From contig JALGQZ010000011.1 in the NCBI GenBank assembly GCA_023105745.1, positions 16,521,975 through 16,585,974 of the forward strand: a DNA stretch of 64,000 bases, given 5' to 3'. The position numbers were made by a program, and so were the translations under genes. This document shows, piece after piece, positions 22,501-33,734 of the stretch. Positions within the stretch are counted from its first letter, which is position 1. Each line of letters opens with the position of its first letter. The notes below the pieces were generated by a model. That model worked only from the letters and a program-made list of their open reading frames with translations, had not been told where the DNA came from and did no database searches. This DNA is from Austropuccinia psidii. Lineage: Eukaryota; Basidiomycota; Pucciniomycetes; Pucciniales; Sphaerophragmiaceae.

Positions 22501-23552
22501 TCCAGACACTCCCTGTCCCTTGTGCTGTGGTGTTGTTCTTCAAAGACTTGGTTCAGTCTTTTGTTGGATTCTTCAGAGGCTTTGCTCAGTTGAGCATATC
22601 CTTCTTGAAGATTCTTAACTATTTGTTCCAAGGAGGCTTGAGTTTGTCTCATCCTCTCTTGGCTAGCTTTAATTTCTGCAAATTGCTTTGCAGATTGTTC
22701 AGCATATTGGGACACTTGTAACCACAGTGTATCACTGTTGATGTTACTCTCAGATGTGACAATGTTATTTTCAGTCTGAGTGGGGGTAATGTTTCTATTA
22801 CTAGGACTACTTATTCTAGAGTGGTTTACAACTACTTCTGGTTCTTGTGTAATTCCTTTACCAAATCCAACAGCTTCTGGATCATGCGGTCTGACTCTTT
22901 CCTCCTCTGGTTGAAGGAGGTTTTTTTCTTTCCCTTGTTTCCTTGTCTTCTCCTGGAAACTTCCTGTAATTGTGAAGAATGGTGACTCTTGGCCACTGAT
23001 CTGCTGGTGTCTGAATGGTGTGAAGCCACTGGAGAGTTGATTTGGCCTGCTCCTTGTGAACCTGAAGGAATCTGAGTAGGCCCTGTCTGGGTCAACTGTT
23101 CTTCTATAGCTAGGATAGTGGCTTGATTCTCCCTTATCCTCTGTGCCCTTGCCTCCAGGAGTCTGTGCTGCCTGGTAGGAATCCAACCTTTGGTGATTAC
23201 CATAAGGTCTTTGAAGTCTATCTATTTGGGACAGATCTTCTGGCAACTTGATCCCAGTTCTGCCCAGTGAGTTGCTAGGTGGAACCTCTTGTTGTCCATG
23301 CTCCATTGAAATAAATCTTTGAGGAGTTGGTGGATCTGAAGAACTTGATCCATATCCTTCCAGTCCTCTGGTTTGAGGTTTCTGTTGAATTGGAGTGTGA
23401 ATGGCAAGGTTGATATTATCTCCCTCATTGTTTTGCCATCCACCACTGTGTCCAGGGTGTCCTCTTTCAGGTCTTCTGGGTCTGGACAATCCTCCTCTAT
23501 CCTCTGGCTGGTTCCTTTGGAAGCCAAGGTCTCTGAGGTATACAGGGGACAT
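19518..23552 (-). CDS. Element C Gag-protease-RT-RNase H polyprotein (1344 codons)
   Basis: Starts at ATG 23552, which lies in the ORF1 intron and follows the leader-ORF stop by one base. Residues 1-240 overprint ORF1. A coiled, Gln-rich region follows, then capsid-like sequence ([15 protein letters not shown]). The zinc knuckle at about 617-631 reads [14 protein letters not shown], so its last Cys is Phe (TTT). Then come an acidic linker, an aspartic protease ([11 protein letters not shown], about 750), RT with an intact YIDD at about 1089, and RNase H with YIDA at about 1238. It ends at the TAA at 19518-19520; integrase continues in frame. RT and RNase H look competent; packaging may be hurt by the knuckle change. 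Confidence 0.92.
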   Translation of the reverse strand: MSPVYLRDLGFQRNQPEDRGGLSRPRRPERGHPGHSGGWQNNEGDNINLAIHTPIQQKPQTRGLEGYGSSSSDPPTPQRFISMEHGQQEVPPSNSLGRTGIKLPEDLSQIDRLQRPYGNHQRLDSYQAAQTPGGKGTEDKGESSHYPSYRRTVDPDRAYSDSFRFTRSRPNQLSSGFTPFRHQQISGQESPFFTITGSFQEKTRKQGKEKNLLQPEEERVRPHDPEAVGFGKGITQEPEVVVNHSRISSPSNRNITPTQTENNIVTSESNINSDTLWLQVSQYAEQSAKQFAEIKASQERMRQTQASLEQIVKNLQEGYAQLSKASEESNKRLNQVFEEQHHSTRDRECLDQDINKLFNAYHSLKPQPQGQAMENPYQPDDIKPDAMLLNKARSPSQYKDGDGMSYSEKEALKQLPEASNWPKFSGSGEYDHMELIDYIDGPFIDVPSIPDYWITARLNTAFKGHASIWYTEMKEIHGRRNWPWWKSQIIQKYSNGTWIWQKTMSFENDKYSVDKDPYEWCLRQSKRLKAIDPQMNIQMRNHKLLTQLPGELEHAVKCRCNQNCTLDDIANTLQDIRKRTNIGKFTPYRSSSFKEKQPFRVEFKDKLRERVAEVAKKNSCHNCGSTDHYANNFPKAKKKVYAIEKVPEEEPPTEDSESDSMGDAIREPSDDDQDPREEFLVEYQEETPLEIQDIQLEAGMPQDTANKNLCKHTQDAQTFLVTPTKGMAYIHGTATKMTVCIDNAQHPLIIDSGAHCSIVARNYLDNDFPNWEKQLLPTKAKNFKSASGKMTSIGTIIKEIIIPHRKGNIRLNPEFVVLEDAHIQGFLLGTDYQRMYDIDIYNSKNRHITIGTNKEKKFSLDIYHISSQDPLEELLKEFKEGQFSTTLTSKQKLSLLKMLRKNRPAFAIGEEPLGKIKGHDIELYLDVERPYPPMLRRPPYPASLETRKEIEKHINELLDMDVIRKIGHNEIVEITTPVLITWHDGKSRLCGDFRALNNYTKADRYPTPRIPHALYKLAKAKYITKMDCMKAFHQNGVKPNSMKLLRIICHMGIYEYTRMPFGIKNAPAHFQRMMDTIFQEERMEGWMVVYIDDIIIYSETWEDHVQYIDRVLSKCTPINLKISLKKCNFGQQELLALGHKVSGLSLAIDQNKVAAVLQKPVPKNIKEMQSFLGFASYYRNHIKSFAHITSSLYKLCSKDVVFEITKERRDAYERIKYELTNAPVLILSDFELPFKLYIDAACSQGLGAALHQRQIVDGEPREGVICYISRQLKDSEARYGATQTECLCLVWALEKLHYYLEGAVFEVYTDCTALKSLLNMKTTNRHMLRWKIAIQEYRGNMTII

Positions 23553-23600
23553 ATCAGTGTTTGCAAGCAGTCAAAAACTTTATGTTCTTAGGGTATTTAC
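23533..23600 (-). other. ORF1 intron of element C (68 bp), holds the Gag-Pol ATG
   Basis: On the minus strand it begins GTAAATACCC and ends ATACCTCAG. Splicing keeps ORF1 open but removes the Gag-Pol start codon at 23552; retention keeps it. The element E intron is the same length. Confidence 0.7.
23550..23556 (-). promoter_or_regulatory. TGATATG stop-start junction at the Gag-Pol start, element C
   Basis: The 118-codon frame from 23910 (ORF1 exon a read into the intron) stops with TGA at 23554-23556, one base before the Gag-Pol ATG. Element E has the identical box at about 9905-9911. Confidence 0.55.
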
Positions 23601-23900
23601 CTTTGACTGTGCCTTGTACAAATTTACTGTCTGCTGACTTGGGCAGTTTGCCTTTGGAAGTTACAACTGGGTTAATAATTGTAATCTTTCCTGTACAAGT
23701 GGTTAAGGTTGGTTTACCTTGTATGGATGCAGAGTTTCGTGGTTTTCTACTTCTCTGAGTGGCTATTGGTGTCCACTTCTTGGCTGTGATGAGACCTTCA
23801 CTGTGCCTCTTTCCTTTGCCCTTGCTGCCCTCTGGTTCTGAGGGTGTCACTGGTGTGTTGGCCTGTGACTGGGTCTCAAGTTGGATGTAATTTTCTTCCA

Positions 23901-24475
23901 CTGAAATCAAGGCAGAAAAGGGAGGACTTATGTCAGTTACGACTTCTTAAAAATGCTGGTTTTGAACGTCTAAGATTGGCCTCTGGGCTTGTATGTTACT
24001 ACAATGTGCCCTGTATAATGACAGTGTAATTGAATCAACAATTCCACATCAGAATTACAGCTTTTGGTACCCTGTCACACTGTTTGTGTGCCAGTATCCC
24101 ACAGATACACTTGTGGTTTTCAAGTGTATGCTGTACAAGTGGTTTTGTATAAGTGTTATTGAGTTAACAATACACTTAATCCACGCCTCAACTGATGGTT
24201 TTTCAGTCAGAGGTGTCCTTATTCAGTCAAGAATACAGGACTTATTGGTGGCTTATGTGTTTTTATATACAAAACACGCCAAAAATAGTTATATTCAGTG
24301 GGTATTAGCCACGTGAAAAATACTCTTATAATATGAGTATATATACAAAAAAGGATAAATATATATAAAATATATATTTAAATAGAGAAATTACGCCTAA
24401 AAAAAGATAAAACACTGGTTAATAAGTCATAAAGAGAGAAAAGACTTACTTATAAGGTCCAAAAAATATTTAGAA
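23901..24475 (-). other. Element C leader
   Basis: AT-rich, 575 bp, with no convincing frame. It ends at the GATTTCAG acceptor at 23901. It is similar to the E leader at 30860-31560. Confidence 0.5.
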
Positions 24476-24494
24476 CACGGCCAGGCCCCCAAAA
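24476..24494 (-). other. Primer-binding box of element C
   Basis: On the minus strand it reads TTTTGGGGGCCTGGCCGTG immediately after the LTR end CCTGACA, and it shares its core with all other elements in the window. Confidence 0.7.
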
Positions 24495-25932
24495 TGTCAG
24501 GCTGAGTCTATATTGAAGTGGTAATAAGAGTATTTACAACTAGAATTATGACTGTGACACGTAGAAAATTGATCAAAAATAAGGGTTTTTAATTTAAAAG
24601 ATGATTTATAATATATTTAAAGGGTTCTACTATTGAAGAATAGTAGTGGTGAGCGCTATTCAGAACCCAGGGTGCAATCTTACCAGTTGGGTTACTATAA
24701 TAAGAGTTACAATAATTAAATATATAATTATACCTGTTTATTACCCAAGAGTAAAACTGTTTTTGACAGTTTACTACGTAGGGTATTCAAGAGCAGGATG
24801 AGGAAAGGCTTTTGGCTGTGAAAAGCCCTCCTTTTATCTTGAAATTGAGGTGGAAAGGCTGCTAGACCTTTCCACGTAGAGGAAGTGAAGATTTTTCACT
24901 CTCTATGACAGGCTTGTGGTTTGCAAACAGCCTTTATACCCTGTATTGGGCTCAGATGTGGCTTTGAAACCACATCTGGGCGGTTTTCACCAATACAGGG
25001 TGAAAATTTTCATCTGGGGACCTCACAGCCTGATTCTGACGTGTATGACGCGTAGAATGCTGTACAGAAACTGTATGGGACCCCAGTATTGACTGACATA
25101 TGAGGTATTGAATTAAAAACATGCTTCTTCGTCTATTTGACACCTCATATTCATGGTTATGGGATATTATCCCATGGTAAGGCTGTATCTGACAGCAGGT
25201 GGGATTTTGACCTTAAAATGGTCATAACTCTGTCGGTTTTTGAGCTATCAAGCTTCAAGTTGGTTCATTGAATAGCTCTGTATGAGCTCTACACAACGGT
25301 ACCCAACTTGACATGGTTATCATTAAATATGACAAAGCTATCCCATGTACAAGTATTTTTGTACATTCGCGTGGTCTGGGCAAAAGCTGTATTAAGCTTG
25401 TTTGGCCAATAACTTCTGTTGTAGTTGAGCTATGAGGAAATGGATGGCACCATCAGATAGCCCTGATTTTGCTCTTTCCAAAAAAAACCCACTTTAGGTA
25501 TCTCACACTAAAACTGTAAAAGTTAGATGAGAGGTGAATGTTTTGTTCACCCTTATTTGGTCTGAATTTGACCATGACTCAAGTAATACTGGTGCTAGCT
25601 CAGTTTGGCTAGCACCATTAGATAGCCCTGGCTTAGAGCTTCATTTTGAATACCCATTTGATGGGGTTAAGCCTCTCCTTCTAGATTTTAGATGAGAGGT
25701 GAAAATTAAGGTTTATGCTCAGCAATAACTTTGAGCAGGAATAACTTTGTTATTTCTTGTCCTATGGTGGTGGGACTTATATTTTCAGAAAGAGGTGAGT
25801 TTCCTCTTTCTTTTGATACCTTTTGAGCTAATTTGGCTCAGTTCCATGTTTTGGTGGTATTTTGGCTATACCATTGGTTTATGGTATTTTGGCTGTCATG
25901 CTTGTGCTCTGGTTTTTAGTCACAGGCTGACA
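24495..25932 (-). repeat. Element C 5' LTR (1438 bp)
   Basis: Same length as the 3' LTR, with about 40 substitutions between them by eye. The TSD TTATT follows at 25933. Confidence 0.95.
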
Positions 25933-25937
25933 TTATT
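25933..25937. repeat. Target-site duplication TTATT, right side of element C
   Basis: Second copy of 16232-16236, after which the B reverse transcriptase frame resumes. Confidence 0.92.
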
Positions 25938-27130
25938 GAGGATTATTGCTCATTGTGGTATTTCTGAATACTTGAGGATGCCTTTTGGTATTCAAAATGC
26001 ACCCTCTCACTATCAAAGGATGATGAACACCATATTCCAACATGAATTATCAGAGGGATGGTTAATCATTTATATTGATGAAATTATCCTTTGTTCAGAA
26101 ACCTGGAAATTGCATTTAGAGAGACTTTCATTAGTACTTAATAAAATTCTTCAAGTGGACATGAACATATCTCTTAAAAAATGTAATTTTGGGTTTCATG
26201 ATCTGAAAGCTCTAGGACATGTAGTCTCAGGACTGAGCCTTGGTGTTGATAAAAACAAAGTGGCTGCAGTGTTACTGAAACAAAAGCCTCAGAACAAAAA
26301 AGGAATTATGTCTTTCTTAGGGTCTGCCAGTTATTACAGGCAACACCTTAAAGATTTTGGAATCCATGCCAGATTGTTGTACAGAATTTTTTGATCAACA
26401 AACTGTCTTTGAAATGACATAGGAGAGGATTCAAGCATATGAAAAAATCAGATATGCCTTGACCATTGCACCATTATTACTGATTCCAGACTGGAAACTT
26501 CCTTTCAAGCTGTATATTGATGCATGTGGTGAGTGCCTAGGTGCAGCTCTTCATCAAGTTCAGATTGTCAATGACAATCCTTATGAAGGTCCAATTTGTT
26601 TTATTTTGAGACAAATCAAACCTACTGAGGCCAGGTATGGAGCCAGCCAAATGGAGTGCCTTTGCCTTGTATGCACTCTTTAAAAACTTCATTATTATCT
26701 TGATGGTAGTGTTTTTGAAGTAATTACTGATTGTAATGCAGTAAAGTCACTTTTTAACATGAAAACTCCAAACAGACACATGTTAAGATGGCAGATTGCT
26801 ATACAGGAGTGTAGAGGCAATATGACCATAGTACATAAAGCTGGAAATATTCACAAGAATTCTGATGGCTTGAGTATATGGGCATTACCCAATACACCTG
26901 ACAATCCTGGGAATGTTCCCACAGGTGCAGAGCCTCAAATTCCAATTGAAGGAATTAACATCACAGATTTTGGGACAGAATTCTTTGAAGAAGCTAGAGC
27001 AAGCTACAAGCTGGATAAGAATTGTCATATTCTTACTTCTCTACTTGACAAAGATTGCAAATATGCAGCTTTGGCTAATTCTCTGGATGATATTTGGAAA
27101 AAACCTTATGACAATGGGAGATTCCATTTT
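25933..27130 (+). pseudogene. Element B reverse transcriptase C-terminal part and RNase H
   Basis: Resumes B Pol with [19 protein letters not shown]. The catalytic box reads YIDE (codon GAA) where YIDD is needed. A one-base shift near 26390 and a TAG at about 26419 follow, then RNase H with [15 protein letters not shown], a TAA at 26681-26683, and [11 protein letters not shown]. The linker ends near 27130, where another single-base indel moves the frame. It is clearly inactive. Confidence 0.9.
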
Positions 27131-28527
27131 TTGATGGTATTTTATATCATGGATCTAAACACACATGTGTCATGGTCCTTTGTAGTAGAATTTTAATCAA
27201 CACAATACTGCTAGAATGCCATAATAACATTTATTCTGGACATCTGTCTGAAGACAGAAAAATGGAAAGAATTAAGACATGTGCCTGGTGGCCATCTTGG
27301 AGAAAAGATGTCATTGAGTACTGTCATAGTTGTGATAAATGTCAGAAAGCCAATAAAGCTACTGTTAAAATATTTGGTTTGATGATTCATATCCACGAAC
27401 CAAGAACCCCATGGGAAGTGGTTCCTATGGATTGGGTAACTGCCTTACCACCTGGAGGTTATAAACGTTACAATGCATGTCTTGTGATTGTAGACAGATA
27501 TAGCAAAACACCAATCTTTTTACCATGTCATAAAGGTGACACAGCTATGGATACAGCTCTTTTAATTTGGAGCAGAGTTATATCTCATACTGGTCTCTTT
27601 AAAAATATCATTAGTAATAGAGACCCAAAATTCACATCAGCCTTATGGACCAATTTACATAAGCATTTGAGTACAAAACTATCATTCTCAAAGGCATACC
27701 ATCCACAAGCAGATGGATTAGCAGAAAGAATTATAAAAACCCTTGAGGACATTATTAGAAGTTTTTGTGCTTATGGCCTGGAGTTTAAAGATTCTGTGGC
27801 TTTACCCATGATTGGTGTGCTCTTATACCAGCATTGGAATTGGCCTACAAGACCTCCATCCATGCTTCAACAGGCAAACCTCCTGCAATGTTGGAAAAAG
27901 GATGGAACCCTAAATTTGCAGTTGATACTTTGAAGAAAGATTTAGTTGATATTCATCCAACTGCGTCAATCTTTAAGTTTTTTCTTGATAAATTAAGGCA
28001 TAATTCAAATCAAAGTATGAATGATGCCTTTGAATATGCTCAACAAAAAATGGGACAAAATTCATAAAACCCCAAAATTCAAAGTAGGGGACATAATACT
28101 AGTTTCAACCTTGAACTTTAACAATATCAAAAGTCCAAATAAATTGAAAGATTCCTTTTCAGGACCATTTATTATTAAATCCCTTCATGGGACAAATGCA
28201 GTACAGGTAGAATTTTCAGGAGAATTGGAAAACAAACATCCAACCTTTCCTGTTAGTCTGGTAAAGCATTACACTACAAGTGATAAGGAATTAATTCCTT
28301 TGAGAAATGAAACACCCTTAAAAGTACCTTCACTTGATCAAAGTGAAGATAAAAAAGTACTAAAAGTCTTAAAAGAAAGAAGACTTAGGGGGAAAAATAA
28401 AAGAAAATACTTGATCAGGTACAGAAATCCACAACATGAAGATAAATGGATTGTAGTGGAGAAGATACCTGATTCCCAAAAGTTTCTCAGAAGATTCAGA
28501 CATGAGAGAAGACCAATTCCTCAATAA
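27131..28527 (+). pseudogene. Element B integrase and chromodomain
   Basis: In pieces in three frames, with indels near 27130, 27797 and 28050. The HHCC finger is present (HLSEDRKME, CDKCQKANK). The DDE core has PMDWV, then ISNRDPKF, in which the catalytic Asp is Asn, and GLAERI. The tail has LVSTLNFNNIK, the PTFPVSLVKHY segment and a C-terminal chromodomain-like part (RRLRGKNKRKYLIRY) ending in RRFRHERRPIPQ. Confidence 0.9.
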
Positions 28528-28641
28528 AATATCTGAATTGTGTGCTTTACATACTTGAAAGTATAATTAAAGAGGTTATAGAGTGGATGATACCCTCCAA
28601 TTAACCTGGTGGTATACTACTAAAAGAAAATTGTGGTACAA

Positions 28642-28661
28642 TTTTTTTTGGTGGTTGGGAA
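28642..28661 (+). other. Polypurine tract of element B
   Basis: GGTGGTTGGGAA next to the 3' LTR, after a T run; it corresponds to GGTGGGAGGGAA of A. Confidence 0.75.
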
Positions 28662-30828
28662 AGTGAGCCTGTGAGGTATTTATAACATACCCATAAGGCC
28701 ACAAATGACTTTATATACATTTGAGTTAGTCTACAATAGACTTTTAAATTTAATTCAAAATAAAATCTAATAAAAAAATAAGTATAACTTTTTTTTGGAT
28801 AAACAGAGTTATAAACATTATGTCATTTTTGGATTCTACATCAAAAATGACCTAGGGTACACCCATAGGGTGTTATACCCAAAAAGGCTTATTTTTTATG
28901 TTATTGTAAGATTTAAGAATCTCACAGTACTAATGTCACTTTTCTAACATTTTTTTAAAATTGTTAAATTTAAGCTTAAATAAGCTTGAATTTACAGTTG
29001 CATAAGGTTTATGCAAACTTACCAAACTTTTAGTTGAAATTGAGGTGTGGTGTATATTTCCTGAATTGGCTAATAATTTTCCATACATGATTTAAATCCT
29101 GTGTGAGCTCAATTTAAAAGTTTTTAAGGCCATAGTATGGCTTTGAATAAATAAAAGGGTGAAATCCACACAAAAAGGTGGGACAAAGGAAAAAGACCAA
29201 ACAGAGCTGGGGTACCCAACTTTTTGGATCTGAAATGATTCAATGAGAGTTTTCCACCTGTATTGGAGGATTTTCAACCTTATTTAAACTTTAAGATTGG
29301 ACTTTGATCCAATCTTCAAATTTAAACTGGTCTTAACCCAATTTGAACAGGAACTTCAAGCTTCCAAAGGGTAAATCCCAATATGCAGGCTTGAAATTAA
29401 AGTTTTAAGACCTGTCAAAGCTTCAATAAGCTTAAAAATTTAATGTTACAAGTGTTAAAACCTTATCAAAAGTTAAGGTTTAGTGTGTATTGCTATTTTA
29501 CATGGAAAAATAGCAATAACTTCAAAAATTCATGAAAACTCCAATTCTTAATGGATTTGCTTGAACATTCCACAAAGCTTACATTTTAATATTATCTATA
29601 TATAAGTTAAATTTCAAGTATCTTTTATAAACATATTTCCTGGGTAATTAGCCTGGAAAGTTACTCTTTTAATTATACTTCAAGAAAATTAAGATTTCTT
29701 TGAAAATTAATTGAAAATTGAGTTTAAGAGATGTCTGCTTGAACCTCTATCTTCAAGTTGTTCATGTGATGAACTTTAATATAAATATTCTTATTTTCTA
29801 TTAACACTTAAAATAATTAACTTAAATGAGGATTAAAGTTACTTGGAGTTAAGAATAACACTGGTAACTTTAAGTTAGAAATAAAAATAAGTTACCTTAA
29901 GTTAAAAACCTTATTTTTAAGCATGGTGTTTCAGTTTTGACCTAAGCACGCCCTCTATATCCATCATGAATCATGAGAGCTTCTCTGTAGACATAAAAAG
30001 AGTCTTTTCATCACTGTTTTTGTCCAGAATCAACTATCAATCCATTAATATTAGACATTTAAACAGGTAAAGTTTTATTATATACAAAATATTATTATTA
30101 AAGTATTTCTTAAGAATTTTATTCTTTATAAATCTTAAATTAAAGAATTGAAATCATAGAAATTAGATTATTGATGTAATCACCTATAATATATTTTATT
30201 TTATAAAATCATTGTCTTTAAAATATCTTTTAAAATCCACCAATTCCCCTCAAAAACTCTTTAATCATAATTTTATTATAAAAAGTTGTTTTATCTTTTA
30301 GATTATTGATTTTTGGCGTGTTTGTAACCTATAATTATTATTTAGTATGATAACTATTATTTTTTGACTCGTGGTATTAAATAAATATTATAAGTAAGTT
30401 TTCTCTAAAATTCTATATCTTTTTTATCTATTATTAGTTTTTTTATAGAAAATTTTTGTATAAGAATTATTTCTGCACATTGTGTCTTTTAATTCTTTTA
30501 TAAATAATATTCATATATTATTGATAAGTGGTTAAATATTTATATTTTCCACGTGTAATTGTCTCATTAAGAGCTTCACACTTCTTATTGTTATAACTGT
30601 CAGTGACTATAACAATAATAGAATAACTATAATTGATTATAATTAATAAATCTTTTTATTATTATTTTATATAATAATAATTAAATTTTTTTTTTTATAA
30701 TTATTTTTAATAATTATATTTAAATTTGTGGTTATAATATCTTATTATATTATATTTTTTTATTGAGGACAGTCATAGTACTCTTGATATTGTTACTATT
30801 ATCAAGAGTTTCATAGACAAACCTTACA
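28662..30828 (+). repeat. Element B 3' LTR (2167 bp)
   Basis: Matches 10231-12384. The first base is A where TG is expected (AGTGAGCCTG), a terminal mutation. It ends ...AACCTTACA and is followed by the second GGTTT. Confidence 0.92.
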
Positions 30829-30833
30829 GGTTT
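30829..30833. repeat. Target-site duplication GGTTT, right side of element B
   Basis: Second copy of 10226-10230; element E sequence resumes here. Confidence 0.85.
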
Positions 30834-31222
30834 TCTAGTGGGATGTAGATTTCTTCCACTGACATAAAACAAGAAGAGAGGGCTTAATGTCAGTTAAGAC
30901 TTCTTAAGATGCTGTTTTTGCACGTCTAAGAATGGCCTCTGGGCTTGTATGTTACTACAATATGTCCTTTTATGATGAAAGTGTAATTGAATTAATAATT
31001 TCACATCAGAAATACTGCTCACAGATATCTGGTACACTGTTTGTATGCCAGTATCTCACAGAATAACTTGTAATTAGAAAGTATAATCTGATAAAAAGTG
31101 GTATGTAAGAGGGTAATTGAATTAACAATACACTCAACCATGCCTCAACTGTTGGTCTTACAGTAAGAGGTGTCCTTATTTAATTAAATAAAAGGACTTT
31201 ATGAATGGCTTAAAGTGTTTCA

Positions 31223-31408
31223 TATGTAAAACACACCAAAAATAAGGGTCTTGTGGTGATCCAATTATAATCAACCACACCAGAATATGTTTCAAAAAAG
31301 ATAAAAAGTAGTGGTATGTAAAAACACACCAAAAATAAGGGTCTTGTGGTAATCAAAGTCCAATCAAACACACCACAATATGTTTTAAAAAAGACAAAAA
31401 GTAGTGGT
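31223..31408. repeat. 93-bp tandem duplication in the E leader
   Basis: Two adjacent copies, each containing ACACACCAAAAATAAGGG and AAAAAGTAGTGGTATGTAA, start near 31223 and 31316. The copies differ by several substitutions. The C leader has only one related unit. Confidence 0.65.
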
Positions 31409-31560
31409 ATGTAACATACGCCACTTAAAAATATATATTGCATATGTGCTTTGTATATCTTTTTAAAAAAGAATTACACCTAAAAATATAAAAAAATTGT
31501 CAGAATACAGAAAGTAAGACAAAAATTACTTACTTATATGGTCCAAAAAAGGTTCAAAAA

Positions 31561-31579
31561 CACAGCCAGGCCCCCAAAA
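31561..31579 (-). other. Primer-binding box of element E
   Basis: On the minus strand it reads TTTTGGGGGCCTGGCTGTG, one base different from element C. Confidence 0.7.
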
Positions 31580-32996
31580 TGTCAGGCTGAGTCTATGATA
31601 AAGATGAAATAAAGCTATTTACAACTTTAACTATGACTGTCACACGGATAAAATCATTTTAAAAAAGGTTTTATTAAAGATATAAAGGGCTTTACTAATG
31701 TGGATTAGTGGTGGTGAGCGCTATTGAAAGCCCTGGGTGCAGCTTTACCTGTTGGTTTACAATATTAAAGACTACAATACTAAGTTTTATAGTATAGCCT
31801 GTTTATTTTCCAAGAGTATGACGTTTTTGACAGTTGTACTTTGTAGGAATTCAACAGAAGGATGGGCATTCCTTTTCTGGAAGTTAAAAGGCCTCCTTTT
31901 ATCCTGAAATGGGGTGAAAAGGCTGCTAGACGTTTTCAAGTAGAGGAAGTGAAGATTTTTCACTCTCACGCATGGTCTTGTGGCTTGCAAAAGGCCTTTA
32001 TAGCCTGTATTGGGCTCAGATATGGTTTTGAAACCACATCTGGGAGGGTTTTACCAATACAGGGTGAAAATTTCATTGGGGGACCACACAGCCTGATTCT
32101 GACGTGCATGATGCGTAGAATGTTGTACAGAACCTGTATGGGACCCCATTTTTGAATTAACTATGAGGTATTGAAGTAAAAACACGCTTCTTTGTCTGTT
32201 TGACACCTCATAATCATGGTTATGGGATATTACCCCATGGTAAGGCTGTATTGGCCAAACTGTGGGATTTTGACCTTAAACCAGCCATACCTTTGTCATT
32301 TTGTTTGGGATATCAACCTCAAAATTGGTTCAGTGTGTAGTTCTGTATGTTTTCTACACAATGGTACCTCATTTGATATGGTTATCATTAAATACGGCAA
32401 AGCTATGCCATGTACAAGATTTCTGTACATATGTGTGTTTTAGGCAGAGAGCTGAATTGCACTTGTTTGCCTAAAAACTTTTGTTCTAGATCAGATATGT
32501 GGAAATAAATGAAACCATCAGATAGCCCTGATTTTTCTCTTTCCAAAAAGACCCCACTTTAGGTATCTCACACTAAAACTGTAGAAGTTAGATGAGAGGT
32601 GAATATTTTATTCATCCTTATTTGGCCTGAATTTGGCCATAACTTCTGTAATACTGGTGCTATCTCAGCTTGGCTGGTACCATTGAATAGCCCTGAATTA
32701 GAGCTTCATTTTGAATACCCATTTGATGGGGTTAAGCCTCTTACTCTGTATTTCAGATGAGAGGTGAAAATTAAGGTTTATGCTCAGCAACAACTTTGAG
32801 CAGGAATAACTTTGTTATTCTTTGTCCTATGGTGATGGGACTTGTATATTTGGAAAGAGGCTAGTTTCCTATTTTTTTTGATGCCTTTTGAGCTGATTTG
32901 GCTCAGCTACATGTTTTGATGGTATCTTGGCTATACCATTGATTTATGGTATTTGGCTGTCATGTGTGTGCTCTGGTTTTGAGTCACCGGCTGCCA
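31580..32996 (-). repeat. Element E 5' LTR (1417 bp)
   Basis: On the plus strand it runs from TGTCAGGCTGAGTC to CACCGGCTGCCA and is clearly related to the C LTRs but much more diverged, consistent with an older insertion. Confidence 0.88.
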
Positions 32997-33514
32997 CTTG
33001 GGCATATTTACCACTCCTCCTCTTTGGCTTCTCTGTACCAATTCCTGTATTGGCATTGATAAATTTCTATTTCTTCCACTTGAAAATGGTTCAACCCTCT
33101 AAATTTTATTGTGAATCAGTTCAGACTCAGAGTTCACATCAAAGTTTGTGAGTGCAGACCTTGGAGAATGGGGGCAAGTCTAGCATTCTCCAGATGTGTC
33201 TTTCTTGATGAAGACTTGCCACTTCTGGGTCTGGTCTTGCTCTTCCTTGTCCACATCCATCTTGTTGGACTAAATAGTTGCTTCCATTTCTGGTATTCAC
33301 CATTTTACATCAATTTTAATAGGAAAAAAATAAGAATTAAAGACAAAAAACACACCTTTTGGTGGTTGTTTAGATTTTTCTGATTCAAATAAAGTGCCTC
33401 TTTTAGAAATTTGCACTTCAATACTGTCTACAGATTTTTCTTCTGAAGCCTCTGGGCTGGTAATAGATCTCTTACTGAGTCTGTTACCAGCTGCACAGTA
33501 TCTGATCAAAGACA
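32997..33514 (-). pseudogene. Element F ORF1, truncated and mutated
   Basis: Exon a (33514-33356) encodes YCAAGNRLSKRSITSPEAS and follows a TTTTTTCTAG acceptor. The intron at 33290-33355 (GTGTGT to ACCAG) is conserved with A. Exon b has stops (TAG in its first codons). The third exon is cut by element E after about 110 bases. The counterpart of the A Gag-Pol ATG is present near 33044, but the preceding stop codon has become TCA. It is a relic. Confidence 0.6.
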
Positions 33515-33734
33515 CTAGAAAAAATAAAAAGACAAAAAAAGATCCTTATGCTGTTTTAAAATATTTTCAAATATTTTTGATAAGTTTTATTTTTTAATAT
33601 ATAGAAAAAAATTATTCTTTTTGAAGCAAAAAAATTAAAATTTATAATTTTGATTTAAAATTAATTCAGAGTAACTCAAAGGGTAATTTTATAAGTTTTT
33701 GGGTGTGAGAAATCCACATGTAAAATAATATAAA
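33515..33734 (-). other. Element F leader, part 1
   Basis: AT-rich and aligns with the A leader at about 7391-7610. It continues at 35150 after the solo LTR. No frame is seen. Confidence 0.5.

Larger units (their letters stand above)
22832..23900 (-). pseudogene. Element C ORF1: spliced upstream protein with one stop
   Basis: Exons 23900-23601 and 23532-22832, both beginning and ending in phase 1. The first is behind a TTTCAG acceptor and encodes SEPEGSKGKGKRHSEGL and FVQGTVK. The splice joins this to [10 protein letters not shown]. Exon b encodes [28 protein letters not shown] and MVITKGW, and ends [14 protein letters not shown] at 23222-23224 interrupts it where the family has Glu before IDFKDL; the frame is open on both sides. 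It is basic and Ser/Gln-rich with no known domain, and is not similar in sequence to A ORF1, though it occupies the same place. Confidence 0.68.
16237..25932 (-). mobile_element. Element C: Ty3/gypsy chromovirus, C/E family, nearly intact
   Basis: A minus-strand element of 9696 bp with two 1438-bp LTRs and TSD TTATT, nested in B. By eye I count about 40 differences between the LTRs (near 3%). It carries a spliced ORF1 and a single-frame Gag-Pol with only two nonsense codons. It is the best-preserved element here and the youngest level of the stack. Confidence 0.95.
10231..30828 (+). mobile_element. Element B: Ty3/gypsy chromovirus, B/D family, interrupted by element C
   Basis: A plus-strand element with LTRs at 10231-12384 and 28662-30828 and TSD GGTTT. 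Its gag-pol runs 13836-16236 and resumes at 25933-28527 after the 9.7-kb insertion of C. A sampled 150-bp stretch of its LTR pair differs at about 6%, more than the C pair, which fits C being the younger guest. It has many nonsense codons and frameshifts and is a relic. Confidence 0.92.
30829..32996 (-). mobile_element. Element E, 5' part: ORF1 exon start, leader, 5' LTR
   Basis: This minus-strand C-family element continues from 9707-10230 across the B insertion. It contains the start of ORF1 exon a (up to 30858, behind an ATGTCAG acceptor), an AT-rich leader, a primer-binding box and a 5' LTR. On the right it abuts element F gag sequence, so E is inserted in F. No coding region of its own remains beyond 30 bases of exon. 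The gag-pol half is outside the window. Confidence 0.85.

Noticed and set aside
20316..22721. Plus-strand frames up to 156 codons opposite element C RT and Gag
   Set aside because: Shadows of the 1344-codon polyprotein on the other strand.
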